This document shows positions 5,725 through 13,738 of a stretch of 14,662 bases of DNA, piece by piece. Numbering within the stretch: the stretch's first letter is position 1; the number at the start of each line of letters is the position of its first letter. Below the pieces are notes generated by a model that ran no database searches, was not told the origin of the DNA, and saw nothing but the letters and a program-made list of their open reading frames with translations. The stretch comes from Pseudocoprococcus catus. GTDB taxonomy: Bacteria; Bacillota; Clostridia; Lachnospirales; Lachnospiraceae. The position numbers and the translations under genes were made by a program. The stretch spans positions 540,877-555,538 of the forward strand of contig NZ_LR698973.1 of the NCBI RefSeq assembly GCF_902381825.1, given 5' to 3'.

Positions 5725-7422
5725 TTATTTCAGTTCGTCAACAACCTTCTGGATAGCAGCCAGTGCATCATCAGGAAGCTTATTGTAGCCCTCTTTTTCT
5801 GTGGCGAAAGCTTTGATCTCGTTGACACGGTCGTTCATGCGGGCTTTGAGCTGATCTGTGTAGTTCTTGTCCTGCATATCAGGCACAAAACCTTCCCAAT
5901 CCATGATCTCGATATCGGAGAACGGACCCCACTGATGGAAATCAGCACGTTTCTCAACGATAGCTTCGAGGATACCCAGAGTATCTTCTTTCTGGACTTT
6001 CTTGCCCATGAAATCGCCGGTATTAACGATGTAGCAGTCAACGTGCTTCTCTTCAACCAGTTTCTTGAACTTCTCATAGTCATTAGCCAGAGGATATGTT
6101 CTGAATGGGTTGGCATAAGGAACAACAACCAGTTTGTTCGGGTCAACGCCAGGCGCAAGTCTTTCTGCAGAAGAACGTTTTGTTGCCAGTGTGGCACCCA
6201 TAACGGAAGCAAGGGAAGCTCCTTTCAGTTTAACAACCGGTGGAATTGTAGGGTCTTTCATAATCCAGAAGATCGCATTAACAGGGGCGTTAATCTTGTC
6301 CACACGGTTCGGAGACCAGAGCTTGGATTTGATGGCACGGCCATTGCCGTTACGGATATCTTCTGTGACAAGCTGGATCTTGCCGTCCTCATCCATTGTA
6401 GCGGAGCAGTTCTGAGCTGTCAGAAGGAATTTGTTGTCAGCGCAGCCTGTCGGATAGTCCGCAGTCTTGTCGAAATATGTCGGTTCAATGGCAATGGATG
6501 AGCATGTATCTGTATTGATAATGAAAGCATCATCATGGAGGACTTTGATCTCATACTTGCCGCCGTGTTTGGCATGTGTCAGAGTGGACTTGCCGGAGCC
6601 TGACAGGCCGTAAACGGAAGCAACATACTTGGAACCGTCAGGGAGAAGGTATTCCTTCTGGCCGCCGTGGCAGGAAGCATAGCCGTTGCGGTTGGCGATG
6701 GCCCATACCATTGTCAGTGTGCCCTTCTTGTGCTCACCAAAGTATCTCATACCAAGGATGCATGCACAGTTTGTCTCTGTATTGAAATAGCAGAGTGTCT
6801 TCTTGGCAGGATCGCTTAAGCAGTCAAGGCTGACACCAGGTGCTTCGTTCGGAATCCACTGTGGATCTGAGAAAATATAGATATCTGCTTCTTTGCCGTC
6901 GCCGACAGGTTTGGAAGCTTTGTACATCTTAACATAGTCATCGGACATATACTGGAAGTTCAGCATCCAGTTGTAAAGAATGTTCTCTTCACCTTCAGGA
7001 ATCAGCAGGTGGCACTTCACCATGAATTCAGGGTCAAGACCTGCATAAACAGTTGCATGATACAATTTCTTGAACCTTGCCGTGTAAACGGCATCCATAA
7101 CAACTTTGTCCAGTGCGTCACAGTCAACGCCGGGTTCGCCTGCGATACGTCGGGCTGTTGCGTAACGGCCTGTGATGGCACCGTCATTGAACAGAAGTAC
7201 TCTTGCATCACTGTCAAGACCGAATTCTTCACCTCTGTAAACAGGCATATCTGTTACGATCGTACCAGGTGAATTCTTGGCCAGATTATAAGCTTCTTTC
7301 AATGTGTTGACTTTGACAACATTATTGCCGTAGAAGGCAGCTTCGATGATAGAACGTGTCTTGGAAAAACCAACTTTTCCGGCACCGATTTCGTTGAGTG
7401 GATAATAAGCTTTTGTTGACAT
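5725..7422 (-). CDS. pckA: Phosphoenolpyruvate carboxykinase (ATP-type)
   Basis: The protein has 565 residues and is cytosolic. The enzyme interconverts oxaloacetate + ATP with PEP + CO2 + ADP; in anaerobes it often runs towards oxaloacetate. The P-loop GLSGSGKST (272-280) is the kinase-1a motif of the ATP-dependent family, HDDAF (296-300) holds the metal-binding aspartates, and RYFGEHKKG (226-234) carries the conserved active-site lysines. PFRTYPL corresponds to the RTAYPL-type adenine/PEP region. It is somewhat longer than the usual 520-540 residues and belongs to a divergent branch common in clostridia. The frame opens at 7452 with TTG, but AGGAGGAG just before the ATG at 7422 sets the start (MSTKAYYPLNEIG). 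It has its own promoter (7498-7526) with repeats suggesting control, and its own terminator. Confidence 0.93.
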   Translation of the reverse strand: MSTKAYYPLNEIGAGKVGFSKTRSIIEAAFYGNNVVKVNTLKEAYNLAKNSPGTIVTDMPVYRGEEFGLDSDARVLLFNDGAITGRYATARRIAGEPGVDCDALDKVVMDAVYTARFKKLYHATVYAGLDPEFMVKCHLLIPEGEENILYNWMLNFQYMSDDYVKMYKASKPVGDGKEADIYIFSDPQWIPNEAPGVSLDCLSDPAKKTLCYFNTETNCACILGMRYFGEHKKGTLTMVWAIANRNGYASCHGGQKEYLLPDGSKYVASVYGLSGSGKSTLTHAKHGGKYEIKVLHDDAFIINTDTCSSIAIEPTYFDKTADYPTGCADNKFLLTAQNCSATMDEDGKIQLVTEDIRNGNGRAIKSKLWSPNRVDKINAPVNAIFWIMKDPTIPPVVKLKGASLASVMGATLATKRSSAERLAPGVDPNKLVVVPYANPFRTYPLANDYEKFKKLVEEKHVDCYIVNTGDFMGKKVQKEDTLGILEAIVEKRADFHQWGPFSDIEIMDWEGFVPDMQDKNYTDQLKARMNDRVNEIKAFATEKEGYNKLPDDALAAIQKVVDELK

Positions 7423-7459
7423 ATCTATACTCCTCCTGAAATAATAATTCAAGTCGAAC

Positions 7460-7479
7460 GCTTGTACATGCTTGTACAG
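7460..7479. repeat. Tandem 10-bp repeat in the pckA leader
   Basis: GCTTGTACAT (7460-7469) is followed at once by GCTTGTACAG (7470-7479). Each contains the palindrome TGTACA, and the copies sit exactly one helical turn apart. It lies just downstream of the predicted pckA transcription start, so it may be a regulator binding site. Confidence 0.6.
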
Positions 7480-7490
7480 CGTATACCACT

Positions 7491-7510
7491 AATCAATAGT
7501 TTAGTTGATT
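7491..7510. promoter_or_regulatory. Inverted repeat over the pckA -10 box
   Basis: AATCAA (7491-7496) and TTGATT (7505-7510) form an inverted repeat with an 8-nt centre that contains the -10 hexamer (7498-7503). A protein bound here would block RNA polymerase, so it is a repressor-site candidate. Confidence 0.45.
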
Positions 7511-7526
7511 AAAGAGTGAATGTCAA
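7498..7526 (-). promoter_or_regulatory. Promoter of pckA
   Basis: On the minus strand, a perfect TTGACA (7521-7526), 17 nt, and TAAACT (7498-7503). The -35 box lies only 14 nt after the stop codon of the upstream DUF885 gene, and no terminator separates them, so read-through from that gene is also possible. Confidence 0.6.
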
Positions 7527-7540
7527 GTTGAACAGGATAA

Positions 7541-9358
7541 TCAAGCTCTAATATAATCTTTTTGTATATATTTCTCTAAAACATCAAAGGAACATGGTCC
7601 GATGTTTAGGATACATTGATGAAATTCTTTTAAATTAAAATCATCACCCATGGTTTCTTCGGTATCATCTCTGAGTTCTTTAAATTCCATATAACCGATG
7701 CAGTATGGAAGGTAGGAGGCAGGATCGGAGACAATGGCGCGAAAAACGGAATGAACGGTTTCGTCATCGTCGAGGCCGTAGTCGGACAGAAATTCCGTCA
7801 CATCGTCAGTGGTCCAGCCCTCATAGTGAATGCCAAGATCGATCCGGCCGTAGAGTGCCAGCGTGATATCCTGATTGAGCTGCAGGCAGCGGGCCAGATT
7901 GTCATCTAGACCGGTCCATGTGTAAGACATATTTTCGGCATAAGTGGCCCAGCCTTCCACATAACCAAGGAAGTTCATAGCCTGGCGCAGGGGATCCGGG
8001 TCTGTGGCGGAGAAGGCAGATTGCTGATAGAGATGTCCGGGATAGCCTTCATGGGCCAGTGTCGTAAAAAGGGACAGATTGTCAGTAATCTGGCTGTTAT
8101 TCAGGTAAATCACATTGCTGTCAGTGACATCCACAGGCGGAATCATATAAAAGGCGGGATTCATGCTGTCTTCCAATGATTCGGGAACATATTTCAGTGT
8201 ATATTGACTGGAAACTGCATCCGGAAAATCTTCTTTCAGCGAGGATTGAAGGGTTTGAAGAATAATCTTCGGGTCGTTCTCTGAAATATCAATGTCTTCA
8301 TCCAGTTTGTCGGCAAGGCTGTCGTCGGATGACAGAAGCAATGCCATCTGAACCATTGTATTCTGCAGGGTATCATCCAGCCATTCAATCAGTTCTTCGG
8401 GGCTTTTGTCGGAACCTGTCTGGCTTTTGACAAGATATTCATAGTATTCTTTGCCATGGTCAAAATAACAGAGGCCATTCTCGTTGGTACCGCTGCCTTT
8501 TAAAGCTTCCATGCCTTTGATCAGTGACTGGTAGGCAGGAATGACATAATCATGGACGGCCTGGTCATTTCGCTTGATATAATCTGCTTTGTCGCTGTCT
8601 GACAGACCGGAAACCGATTCGAGTTTTTCAGGAAAGACTTCAATCAGCATGTTGTTGTCGGGGTCTTCGATGAAAGACTGACAGGAAGCAATGACTTCAT
8701 CCGCAGATTCATCAGACATAAAGAGGCCGGCATCGGCTTTTTCCTGTTCGTAATCAAGTATATTGTTAAAGCAGTCCGGAAAATCCTGAAGCAAAAGCAG
8801 ATAATCATCTACATCCGCAGGGCTGTAAAAAGCATATTCAGACATCATAACCGGCAGCAGGCTCTGGGTGCCGGAGGTGCTGCTCAGATATTCCGGATAG
8901 TAAAACAGGGTTTTGCTGTCATAGGTTTGCTCTGTTTCCAGAAATTCATCGAGAATATCGTAAGTCTGCTGTTGTTTCTCTGTGAGTTCTTCATAGTCAA
9001 AATCGTGAAGCTCCTGTCTGAGCGCATCGGTACTGATGTCGGAGACAAATGTATCGATGGGATTCTGCAGATTAATACGTCCAAGGTCAATGGTATCAAG
9101 GTCAATATCATAGGCTGAAGGATCCTTGAGCTCAAAATGCAGGGTCAGTGCATCTGTGCTGACTGCATCAGTAAAAATTTCCCGTGTAAAATCATCGAAA
9201 TCCGCATTGACTTCGTCACTGGCTGTACCGACGCTGTAACGTTGATCGTACAGCTCATGGGCCGCAGCGGATGTGAGCATATTGGCGGATGAGCAGCCGC
9301 ACAGAAGCACAGATGCGGCAATCAGACCGGCGATCAGCCGGTGAAAAGTATTTTTCAT
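7541..9358 (-). CDS. DUF885-family metallopeptidase-like lipoprotein
   Basis: The protein has 605 residues. The N-terminus (KNTFHRLIAGLIAASVLLCG) is a lipoprotein signal peptide; the likely lipidated residue is C22, with an unusual second cysteine (C20) at the -2 position of the lipobox. The mature protein would be anchored outside the membrane. The DUF885 signature LAHEGYPGHLYQ (about 434-445) supplies H436, E437 and H442, and YVEGWATYAE (466-475) supplies E468, as expected for a zinc gluzincin-like peptidase. Substrate is unknown; a peptidase role is inferred from family motifs. AGGAGG lies 9 nt before the ATG. The mature part is strongly acidic, as is usual for an exported protein. The gene is followed by pckA on the same strand, 118 nt away, with no visible terminator between. 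Confidence 0.92.
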   Translation of the reverse strand: MKNTFHRLIAGLIAASVLLCGCSSANMLTSAAAHELYDQRYSVGTASDEVNADFDDFTREIFTDAVSTDALTLHFELKDPSAYDIDLDTIDLGRINLQNPIDTFVSDISTDALRQELHDFDYEELTEKQQQTYDILDEFLETEQTYDSKTLFYYPEYLSSTSGTQSLLPVMMSEYAFYSPADVDDYLLLLQDFPDCFNNILDYEQEKADAGLFMSDESADEVIASCQSFIEDPDNNMLIEVFPEKLESVSGLSDSDKADYIKRNDQAVHDYVIPAYQSLIKGMEALKGSGTNENGLCYFDHGKEYYEYLVKSQTGSDKSPEELIEWLDDTLQNTMVQMALLLSSDDSLADKLDEDIDISENDPKIILQTLQSSLKEDFPDAVSSQYTLKYVPESLEDSMNPAFYMIPPVDVTDSNVIYLNNSQITDNLSLFTTLAHEGYPGHLYQQSAFSATDPDPLRQAMNFLGYVEGWATYAENMSYTWTGLDDNLARCLQLNQDITLALYGRIDLGIHYEGWTTDDVTEFLSDYGLDDDETVHSVFRAIVSDPASYLPYCIGYMEFKELRDDTEETMGDDFNLKEFHQCILNIGPCSFDVLEKYIQKDYIRA

Positions 9359-9402
9359 GGACAGATTCCTCCTAAATGCAAGTGCAAAATAGTGATGTAA
9401 AT

Positions 9403-9411
9403 ATTATAACA
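9403..9411 (-). promoter_or_regulatory. Extended -10 promoter of the DUF885 lipoprotein gene
   Basis: The minus strand reads TGTTATAAT, an extended -10 motif (TGnTATAAT), about 45 nt before the start codon. No good -35 was found, which fits an extended -10 promoter. Confidence 0.45.
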
Positions 9412-9458
9412 TAGGAATAGTATGGCGGTCTCCTGCTATTTTTATGTTATTTTGCGGG

Positions 9459-9487
9459 TTGTATTCGAGTTTGGGTTATACTATAAT
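9459..9487 (+). promoter_or_regulatory. Promoter of metG
   Basis: TTGTAT (9459-9464), 17 nt, and a perfect TATAAT (9482-9487). The leader of about 55 nt contains a GC-rich mini-hairpin (GCGC-CTCG-GCGC, 9510-9521) just before the ribosome-binding site. It is too short for a T-box riboswitch. Confidence 0.65.
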
Positions 9488-9547
9488 TAATATCTAGAAT
9501 GAATTTTTTGCGCCTCGGCGCGTGATATATATCAGGAGGAGAGAAAA

Positions 9548-11524
9548 ATGGCAAAGAAACCATATTATATTACAACGGCGATTGCCTATACATCAGGCAA
9601 GCCACATATCGGTAATACTTATGAAATCGTTCTGGCTGACAGTATTGCACGTTTTAAGAGAATGCAGGGATACGATGTCCGTTTCCAGACAGGTACAGAT
9701 GAGCATGGTCAGAAGATTGAGATCAAAGCAGGCGAAGCAGGTATTACACCGAAGCAGTTTGTAGACAATGTATCCGGTCAGATCAAGGAGATCTGGGATC
9801 TGATGAATACATCCTATGACAAGTTTATCCGTACAACAGATGAATACCATGAGAAGCAGGTTCAGAAGATTTTCAAGAAGCTGCATGATCAGGGTGATAT
9901 TTATAAGGGCTACTATGAAGGCAAATACTGTACACCGTGTGAATCTTTCTTTACAGAGAGTCAGCTGGTGGACGGCAAGTGTCCGGACTGCGGCCGCGAA
10001 GTCATTGATGCCAAGGAAGAAGCGTATTTCTTCAAACTGAGCAAATATGCAGACAGACTGATTGATTATATTAATACACATCCTGAATTTATTCAGCCTG
10101 AATCCCGTAAGAACGAGATGATGAACAACTTCCTTCTGCCGGGTCTTCAGGATCTGTGTGTATCCAGAACCTCTTTCAAATGGGGGATTCCGGTTGATTT
10201 TGATGACAAACATGTTGTTTATGTATGGATCGATGCCCTCAGCAACTACATAACAGGCCTTGGCTATGATGTGGACGGCAACAGCGATGAACTCTACAAG
10301 AAGTACTGGCCGGCTGACTTGCATCTGATCGGTAAGGATATTATCCGTTTCCATACGATTTACTGGCCAATCATGCTGATGGCACTGGATCTGCCGCTGC
10401 CAAAGCAGGTATTTGGTCATCCATGGCTGCTGGTTGGTGATGGCAAGATGAGTAAGTCAAAGGGCAATGTGATTTATGCGGATGATCTGGTGAATTATTT
10501 TGGTGTGGATGCAGTTCGTTACTTTGTTCTGCATGAGATGCCGTTTGATAATGACGGTTCTATCACATGGGAACTGATGGTTGAACGTATGAATTCAGAT
10601 CTGGCGAATATTCTGGGCAATCTTGTGAACCGTACCATTTCCATGAACAACAAGTATTTCGGCGGTGTGATCTCCAATCCGGGTGTAAATGAGCCTGTTG
10701 ATGATGATCTGAAAGCTGTTGCACTGGCAATGCATGAGAAAGTGGATGCCAAGATGGAGAAACTCAGAGTGGCAGACGCAATTACTGAAGTATTTACACT
10801 GCTTAGAAGATGTAATAAATACATCGATGAGACAGAACCATGGAAACTGGCAAAGGATGAGACAAAACAGGACAGACTGGCAACCGTTCTCTACAATCTG
10901 ATGGAAGGAATCCGTATGGCAGCCGTTGCGCTGGCAGCTTATCTTCCGGATACATCTGCCAGGATTTTGGATATGCTGGGCACACAGGAAAGAGATTATC
11001 TGAAGCTTGACCAGTTCGGACTTCTTGAAACAGGCGGAAAGGTCGTTGAAAAACCTGAAATTCTTTTTGCAAGAGTAGACATCAAAGAGCTGATGGAGAA
11101 GGTTGAAGCGGACAAGGCAGCCAATGCACAGGCACAGTCGGCAGCAGCACCGGCAGAAGAAGCTGAAACAGAAGAAGGCATTGATATCGAGCCGAAGGCA
11201 GAGATTACATTTGATGACTTTGAGAAGCTGCAGTTCCAGGTGGGCGAGATTATCGCCTGCGAAGCTGTGAAGAAATCCAAGAAGCTGCTTTGCTCACAGG
11301 TGAAGATCGGCAATCAGGTGCGCCAGATTGTTTCCGGTATCAGAAAGCATTATTCACCGGAAGAAATGGTAGGAAAGAAAGTCATGGTTGTGACCAACCT
11401 GAAACCGGCGACTCTTGCGGGTGTGAAGTCTGAAGGTATGATTCTCTGTGCAGAGGATGCAGATGGCAATCTGTCTCTGATGGTTCCGGAGAAGAAGATG
11501 CCTGCCGGCGCTGAGATCTGCTAA
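9548..11524 (+). CDS. metG: Methionyl-tRNA synthetase
   Basis: The protein has 658 residues. This cytosolic class I enzyme charges tRNA(Met). The HIGH-type motif is HIGN (20-23), the zinc knuckle uses C128, C131, C145 and C148 (CTPC...CPDC), and KMSKSKGN is at 300-307. The anticodon-binding helical domain follows to about 515. An Ala/Glu-rich linker (about 518-552) leads to a C-terminal EMAP-II/Trbp111-type tRNA-binding domain (553-658, with FDDFEKLQFQVGEI and NLKPATLAGVKSEGM), which promotes dimerisation and tRNA binding. AGGAGG lies 11 nt before the ATG. It has its own promoter and no T-box in its leader. The usual metG-tatD neighbourhood of Firmicutes is preserved, interrupted only by a TRIC-family gene. 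Confidence 0.97.
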   Translation: MAKKPYYITTAIAYTSGKPHIGNTYEIVLADSIARFKRMQGYDVRFQTGTDEHGQKIEIKAGEAGITPKQFVDNVSGQIKEIWDLMNTSYDKFIRTTDEYHEKQVQKIFKKLHDQGDIYKGYYEGKYCTPCESFFTESQLVDGKCPDCGREVIDAKEEAYFFKLSKYADRLIDYINTHPEFIQPESRKNEMMNNFLLPGLQDLCVSRTSFKWGIPVDFDDKHVVYVWIDALSNYITGLGYDVDGNSDELYKKYWPADLHLIGKDIIRFHTIYWPIMLMALDLPLPKQVFGHPWLLVGDGKMSKSKGNVIYADDLVNYFGVDAVRYFVLHEMPFDNDGSITWELMVERMNSDLANILGNLVNRTISMNNKYFGGVISNPGVNEPVDDDLKAVALAMHEKVDAKMEKLRVADAITEVFTLLRRCNKYIDETEPWKLAKDETKQDRLATVLYNLMEGIRMAAVALAAYLPDTSARILDMLGTQERDYLKLDQFGLLETGGKVVEKPEILFARVDIKELMEKVEADKAANAQAQSAAAPAEEAETEEGIDIEPKAEITFDDFEKLQFQVGEIIACEAVKKSKKLLCSQVKIGNQVRQIVSGIRKHYSPEEMVGKKVMVVTNLKPATLAGVKSEGMILCAEDADGNLSLMVPEKKMPAGAEIC

Positions 11525-11596
11525 TAAGCGGAAATCGGATTCGGCAGTAAGTCGGTCGGTTGATTTGGCAGCCGAAGTTTAAAGCGTGAATAAGAG

Positions 11597-11646
11597 AGCC
11601 TCAGGGATGACACGGCAGAGACCGAGGTTGTTTCTGAGGCTTTTTA
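11597..11646 (+). terminator. Intrinsic terminator downstream of metG
   Basis: AGCCTCAG (11597-11604) pairs perfectly with CTGAGGCT (11634-11641), followed by TTTTAT. The 29-nt loop contains further GG/CC pairing. It sits about 70 nt after the metG stop. Confidence 0.75.
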
Positions 11647-11658
11647 TGACAATATATC

Positions 11659-11697
11659 GTGCAGACATGTTGTCTGCACAGCAGAATTTTATTCTGC
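11659..11697 (+). promoter_or_regulatory. Two adjacent perfect hairpins in the TRIC-gene leader
   Basis: GTGCAGAC-ATGTT-GTCTGCAC (11659-11679) and GCAGAAT-TTT-ATTCTGC (11681-11697) are separated by one base. Both stems share a GCAGA/TCTGC core. No T-run follows either, so they are not terminators. They lie 70-107 nt before the GTG start and may be a structured leader or a processing site. Confidence 0.5.
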
Positions 11698-11765
11698 GTC
11701 GGAATTTGCAGGTGAGTTTCGAACAGGAGAAGGAAAGTTTTGGGTGTAAAGAGAGGAAATCGTTT

Positions 11766-12404
11766 GTGAATACGGAAATGCTTGTATTTATCATAGAAAT
11801 CATTGGAACAGTGGCTTTTGCCTCATCCGGTGCTATGGTTGGCATCCGCAAAAAAATGGATGTTTTGGGGGTTATTGTGATGGCTGTCATGACCGCTGTC
11901 GGGGGCGGAATTATCAGGGATCTGGTGCTGGGCATTCACCCGCCGAATACCTTCAAGAACCCGATTTATGTAGAGTATTCGGTTCTGACAGCGGTGATAC
12001 TTTTTGTTGTTTTTTATATTAAAAAACAAATGCTTGACAGCAAGGCATTGTTTTATTATGAGAAAATAATGATTCTTCTGGATGCCATCGGTCTGGGAGC
12101 CTTCACGGTCATTGGTGTGGAAACAGCTTATGAGAGCGGCTATGTTCATCATAGATTTCTGCTGTTATTCGTGGGCGTTATCACCGGCGTTGGCGGTGGT
12201 ATGATTCGTGATATGATGGCGCAGCAGATACCATTTATTCTGGTAAAGCAGATTTATGCCTGCGCATCATTGGCCGGGGCCGGCGTCTGCATATGGCTGA
12301 TGCCTTACCACAAGTCTGCCAGTATGATTCTGGGGGCAGTTGTGGTGGTGATCATCCGTATTCTGGCGGCCACGTATCGATGGGATCTGCCGAAGATCGA
12401 GTAG
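11766..12404 (+). CDS. TRIC/UPF0126-family membrane cation channel-like protein
   Basis: The protein has 212 residues and is an integral membrane protein. It has the internal two-fold repeat typical of UPF0126 (YicG-like) proteins: GGGIIRDLVLG (46-56) and GGGMIRDMMA (143-152), each preceded by hydrophobic helices, with about seven membrane segments in all. Prokaryotic TRIC homologues form trimeric monovalent-cation channels; the exact role here is unknown. The open frame extends upstream to 11586, but that stretch covers the metG terminator and is not coding-like. I chose the GTG at 11766 because AGAGAGGA lies about 8 nt upstream; the next ATG (11778) lacks such a site. No clear promoter was found. 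It probably forms a unit with tatD, 97 nt downstream. Confidence 0.9.
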   Translation: MNTEMLVFIIEIIGTVAFASSGAMVGIRKKMDVLGVIVMAVMTAVGGGIIRDLVLGIHPPNTFKNPIYVEYSVLTAVILFVVFYIKKQMLDSKALFYYEKIMILLDAIGLGAFTVIGVETAYESGYVHHRFLLLFVGVITGVGGGMIRDMMAQQIPFILVKQIYACASLAGAGVCIWLMPYHKSASMILGAVVVVIIRILAATYRWDLPKIE

Positions 12405-12501
12405 AGATTGAAGAAATTGGGTTTGCCGAAGAATGAGCAGCGCCTGATGCGCGGGGACTTATTGAAGATTAAGCAGAAATTGACGAATGGAGGGATAGCG
12501 C

Positions 12502-13278
12502 ATGATTTTTGAGACACATGCTCATTATGACGATAAAATGTTTGATGAAGACAGGGAAAGCTTGCTTGAGAGTATGCAGGAAGCGGGGATCGGCAGGATT
12601 GTGAATATCGGTGCCGATCTGGCTTCTACGGCTTCAAGTATTGCCCTTGCGGAAAAATATCCGTTTATTTATGCGACAGCAGGTGTGCATCCAAGTGATG
12701 CCGCCCAGTTAAATGAGCATACATTTCAGTGGCTCAGTGAGCAGACGGCCCATGAGAAAGTGGTGGCTGTAGGTGAGATTGGGCTGGATTACTATTGGGA
12801 AAAAGACCCGGAGGTCAGAGCCAATCAGCGATACTGGTTCAGGCGTCAGCTGAATCTTGCCAGGGAAAAGGTATTGCCGGTTTCTATCCATTCAAGGGAT
12901 GCGGCGAAGGATACATTGGATATTGCGAAGGAAGAACATCTGGCAGAAATCGGCGGCGTAGTACACTGTTTTTCTTATACAGTGGAAATGGCCAGAGAAT
13001 ATCTGAATATGGGTATGTATCTGGGCATCGGCGGTGTTCTGACATACAAGAATGCCAGAGTGCTGAAGGAAGTGGTTGACTATGCGCCTATGGACAGAAT
13101 CGTGCTGGAGACGGATTCTCCCTATCTGACACCTGTGCCGAACCGCGGCAAGCGGAATTCTTCACTGAATTTGCCGTATGTGGTGATGGCTATTGCGGAG
13201 ATCAAGGGTATTACGACAGCAGAGGTTGAAGATATCACCTGGGAGAATGCCATGAAATTGTATAGAATGGCAGAATAA
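12502..13278 (+). CDS. tatD: TatD-family metal-dependent hydrolase
   Basis: The protein has 258 residues, the family norm. It is an amidohydrolase-fold enzyme; TatD proteins are 3'-5' DNA exonucleases or related hydrolases. Expected metal ligands are all visible: H6 and H8 (THAH), E92 (VGEIGLDY), H130 (VSIHSRDA), H155 (VVHCFS) and D205 (ETDSPYL); GVHP (61-64) is also typical. GGAGGG lies 7 nt before the ATG. No promoter was recognised in the 97-nt gap after the TRIC-family gene, and no terminator is seen there, so co-transcription is likely. Its downstream region has been split by a small mobile element, which now lies between the stop codon and the terminator at 13451-13516. Confidence 0.95.
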   Translation: MIFETHAHYDDKMFDEDRESLLESMQEAGIGRIVNIGADLASTASSIALAEKYPFIYATAGVHPSDAAQLNEHTFQWLSEQTAHEKVVAVGEIGLDYYWEKDPEVRANQRYWFRRQLNLAREKVLPVSIHSRDAAKDTLDIAKEEHLAEIGGVVHCFSYTVEMAREYLNMGMYLGIGGVLTYKNARVLKEVVDYAPMDRIVLETDSPYLTPVPNRGKRNSSLNLPYVVMAIAEIKGITTAEVEDITWENAMKLYRMAE

Positions 13279-13293
13279 AAAGAATATTGATTT

Positions 13294-13435
13294 GTAACTG
13301 TTCAGAGCCAAGCAAAATTTCAAAAAACAGGTATAAAATGCTTGCATTTTTAAAACTGTTTTTGAAATTTTATTTGGCGGATACGCCACACCGAAGAAAT
13401 GCGTAGCATTTTGGAGGCTGGCTCTGAACAGTTAC
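13294..13435. mobile_element. MITE-like 142-bp element with 17-bp terminal inverted repeats
   Basis: The left end GTAACTGTTCAGAGCCA (13294-13310) is the exact reverse complement of the right end (13419-13435). The 8-bp sequence ATTGATTT flanks both sides (13286-13293 and 13436-13443) and looks like a target-site duplication; the inverted repeat can be extended one base at the cost of a shorter duplication. The interior has no ORF of its own. It folds heavily: a long arm pair at 13314-13330/13356-13371, a nested AAAATGC-TT-GCATTTT hairpin (13335-13350), GGCG-GATA-CGCC (13376-13387) and AAATGC-GTA-GCATTT (13397-13411). It is non-autonomous and would need a transposase elsewhere. A structured RNA is the alternative. 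Confidence 0.8.
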
Positions 13436-13450
13436 ATTGATTTTTAGATT

Positions 13451-13516
13451 AGAGACATCTTTTGATATGACTTTGTATAAGATACAGAGAAAATATCAAA
13501 GGATGTCTCTTTTTTG
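13451..13516 (+). terminator. Intrinsic terminator, probably the original tatD terminator
   Basis: An 18-bp stem (13451-13468 with 13493-13510) has one G-T pair and a 24-nt loop, followed directly by TTTTTT. It reads correctly for the plus strand. Removing the MITE and one copy of its flanking repeat would place it shortly after the tatD stop. Confidence 0.85.
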
Positions 13517-13592
13517 ATTTCTTGGATTTTGGGAAAATGCAGAGGATAAAAATCTGAAAAAATCGGAAAATACCTATTGACAATCTCTGAAA

Positions 13593-13738
13593 AAGAGAAT
13601 AGTAGGAACGTCCTTCTTCTAAATGAAGACGTACAAGCTTTCTTTTAAACTCTGGTTCATAAACTTGTGGCATAATAAATCACTCCTAATCGTTAGTATA
13701 TCTTATCAGCCACCAATGTTACAACTATAGTTTATCAC
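13593..13738 (-). mobile_element. Remnant of an IS3-family element (5' end and start of orfA)
   Basis: From the ATG at 13673 the minus strand encodes MPQVYEPEFKRKLVRLHLEE followed by GRSYYSL, which is the start of an IS3-family OrfA (helix-turn-helix transposase subunit). After about 27 residues similarity is lost and the frame runs through the tatD terminator, so the protein is truncated and non-functional. AGGAG lies upstream of the ATG. The likely left end of the IS, starting TGTGATAAACTATAG on the minus strand, lies at about 13738, exactly where RHS coding similarity begins on the other strand. The outer boundary is inferred from that switch. OrfB, the other end and any flanking duplication are absent. 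Confidence 0.75.

Noticed and set aside
5935..6501. 188-codon plus-strand frame inside pckA
   Set aside because: Antisense shadow of a highly conserved enzyme; no ribosome-binding site or domain.
9494..9547. Possible T-box or other riboswitch in the metG leader
   Set aside because: The leader from the promoter at 9459-9487 is only about 55 nt and holds one tiny hairpin; there is no T-box sequence or terminator.
9593..10420. 275-codon minus-strand frame inside metG
   Set aside because: It lies entirely antisense to the conserved catalytic region of MetRS and lacks a start site; a shadow frame.
11586..11765. Upstream extension of the TRIC-family frame
   Set aside because: It would be translated across the metG terminator and the tandem hairpins, has no ribosome-binding site and looks non-coding; the GTG at 11766 has a proper site.
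13294..13435. Reading the repeats after tatD as a CRISPR array or tRNA-like structure
   Set aside because: There are no regularly spaced direct repeats and no tRNA features; the repeats are inverted and terminal, fitting a MITE.
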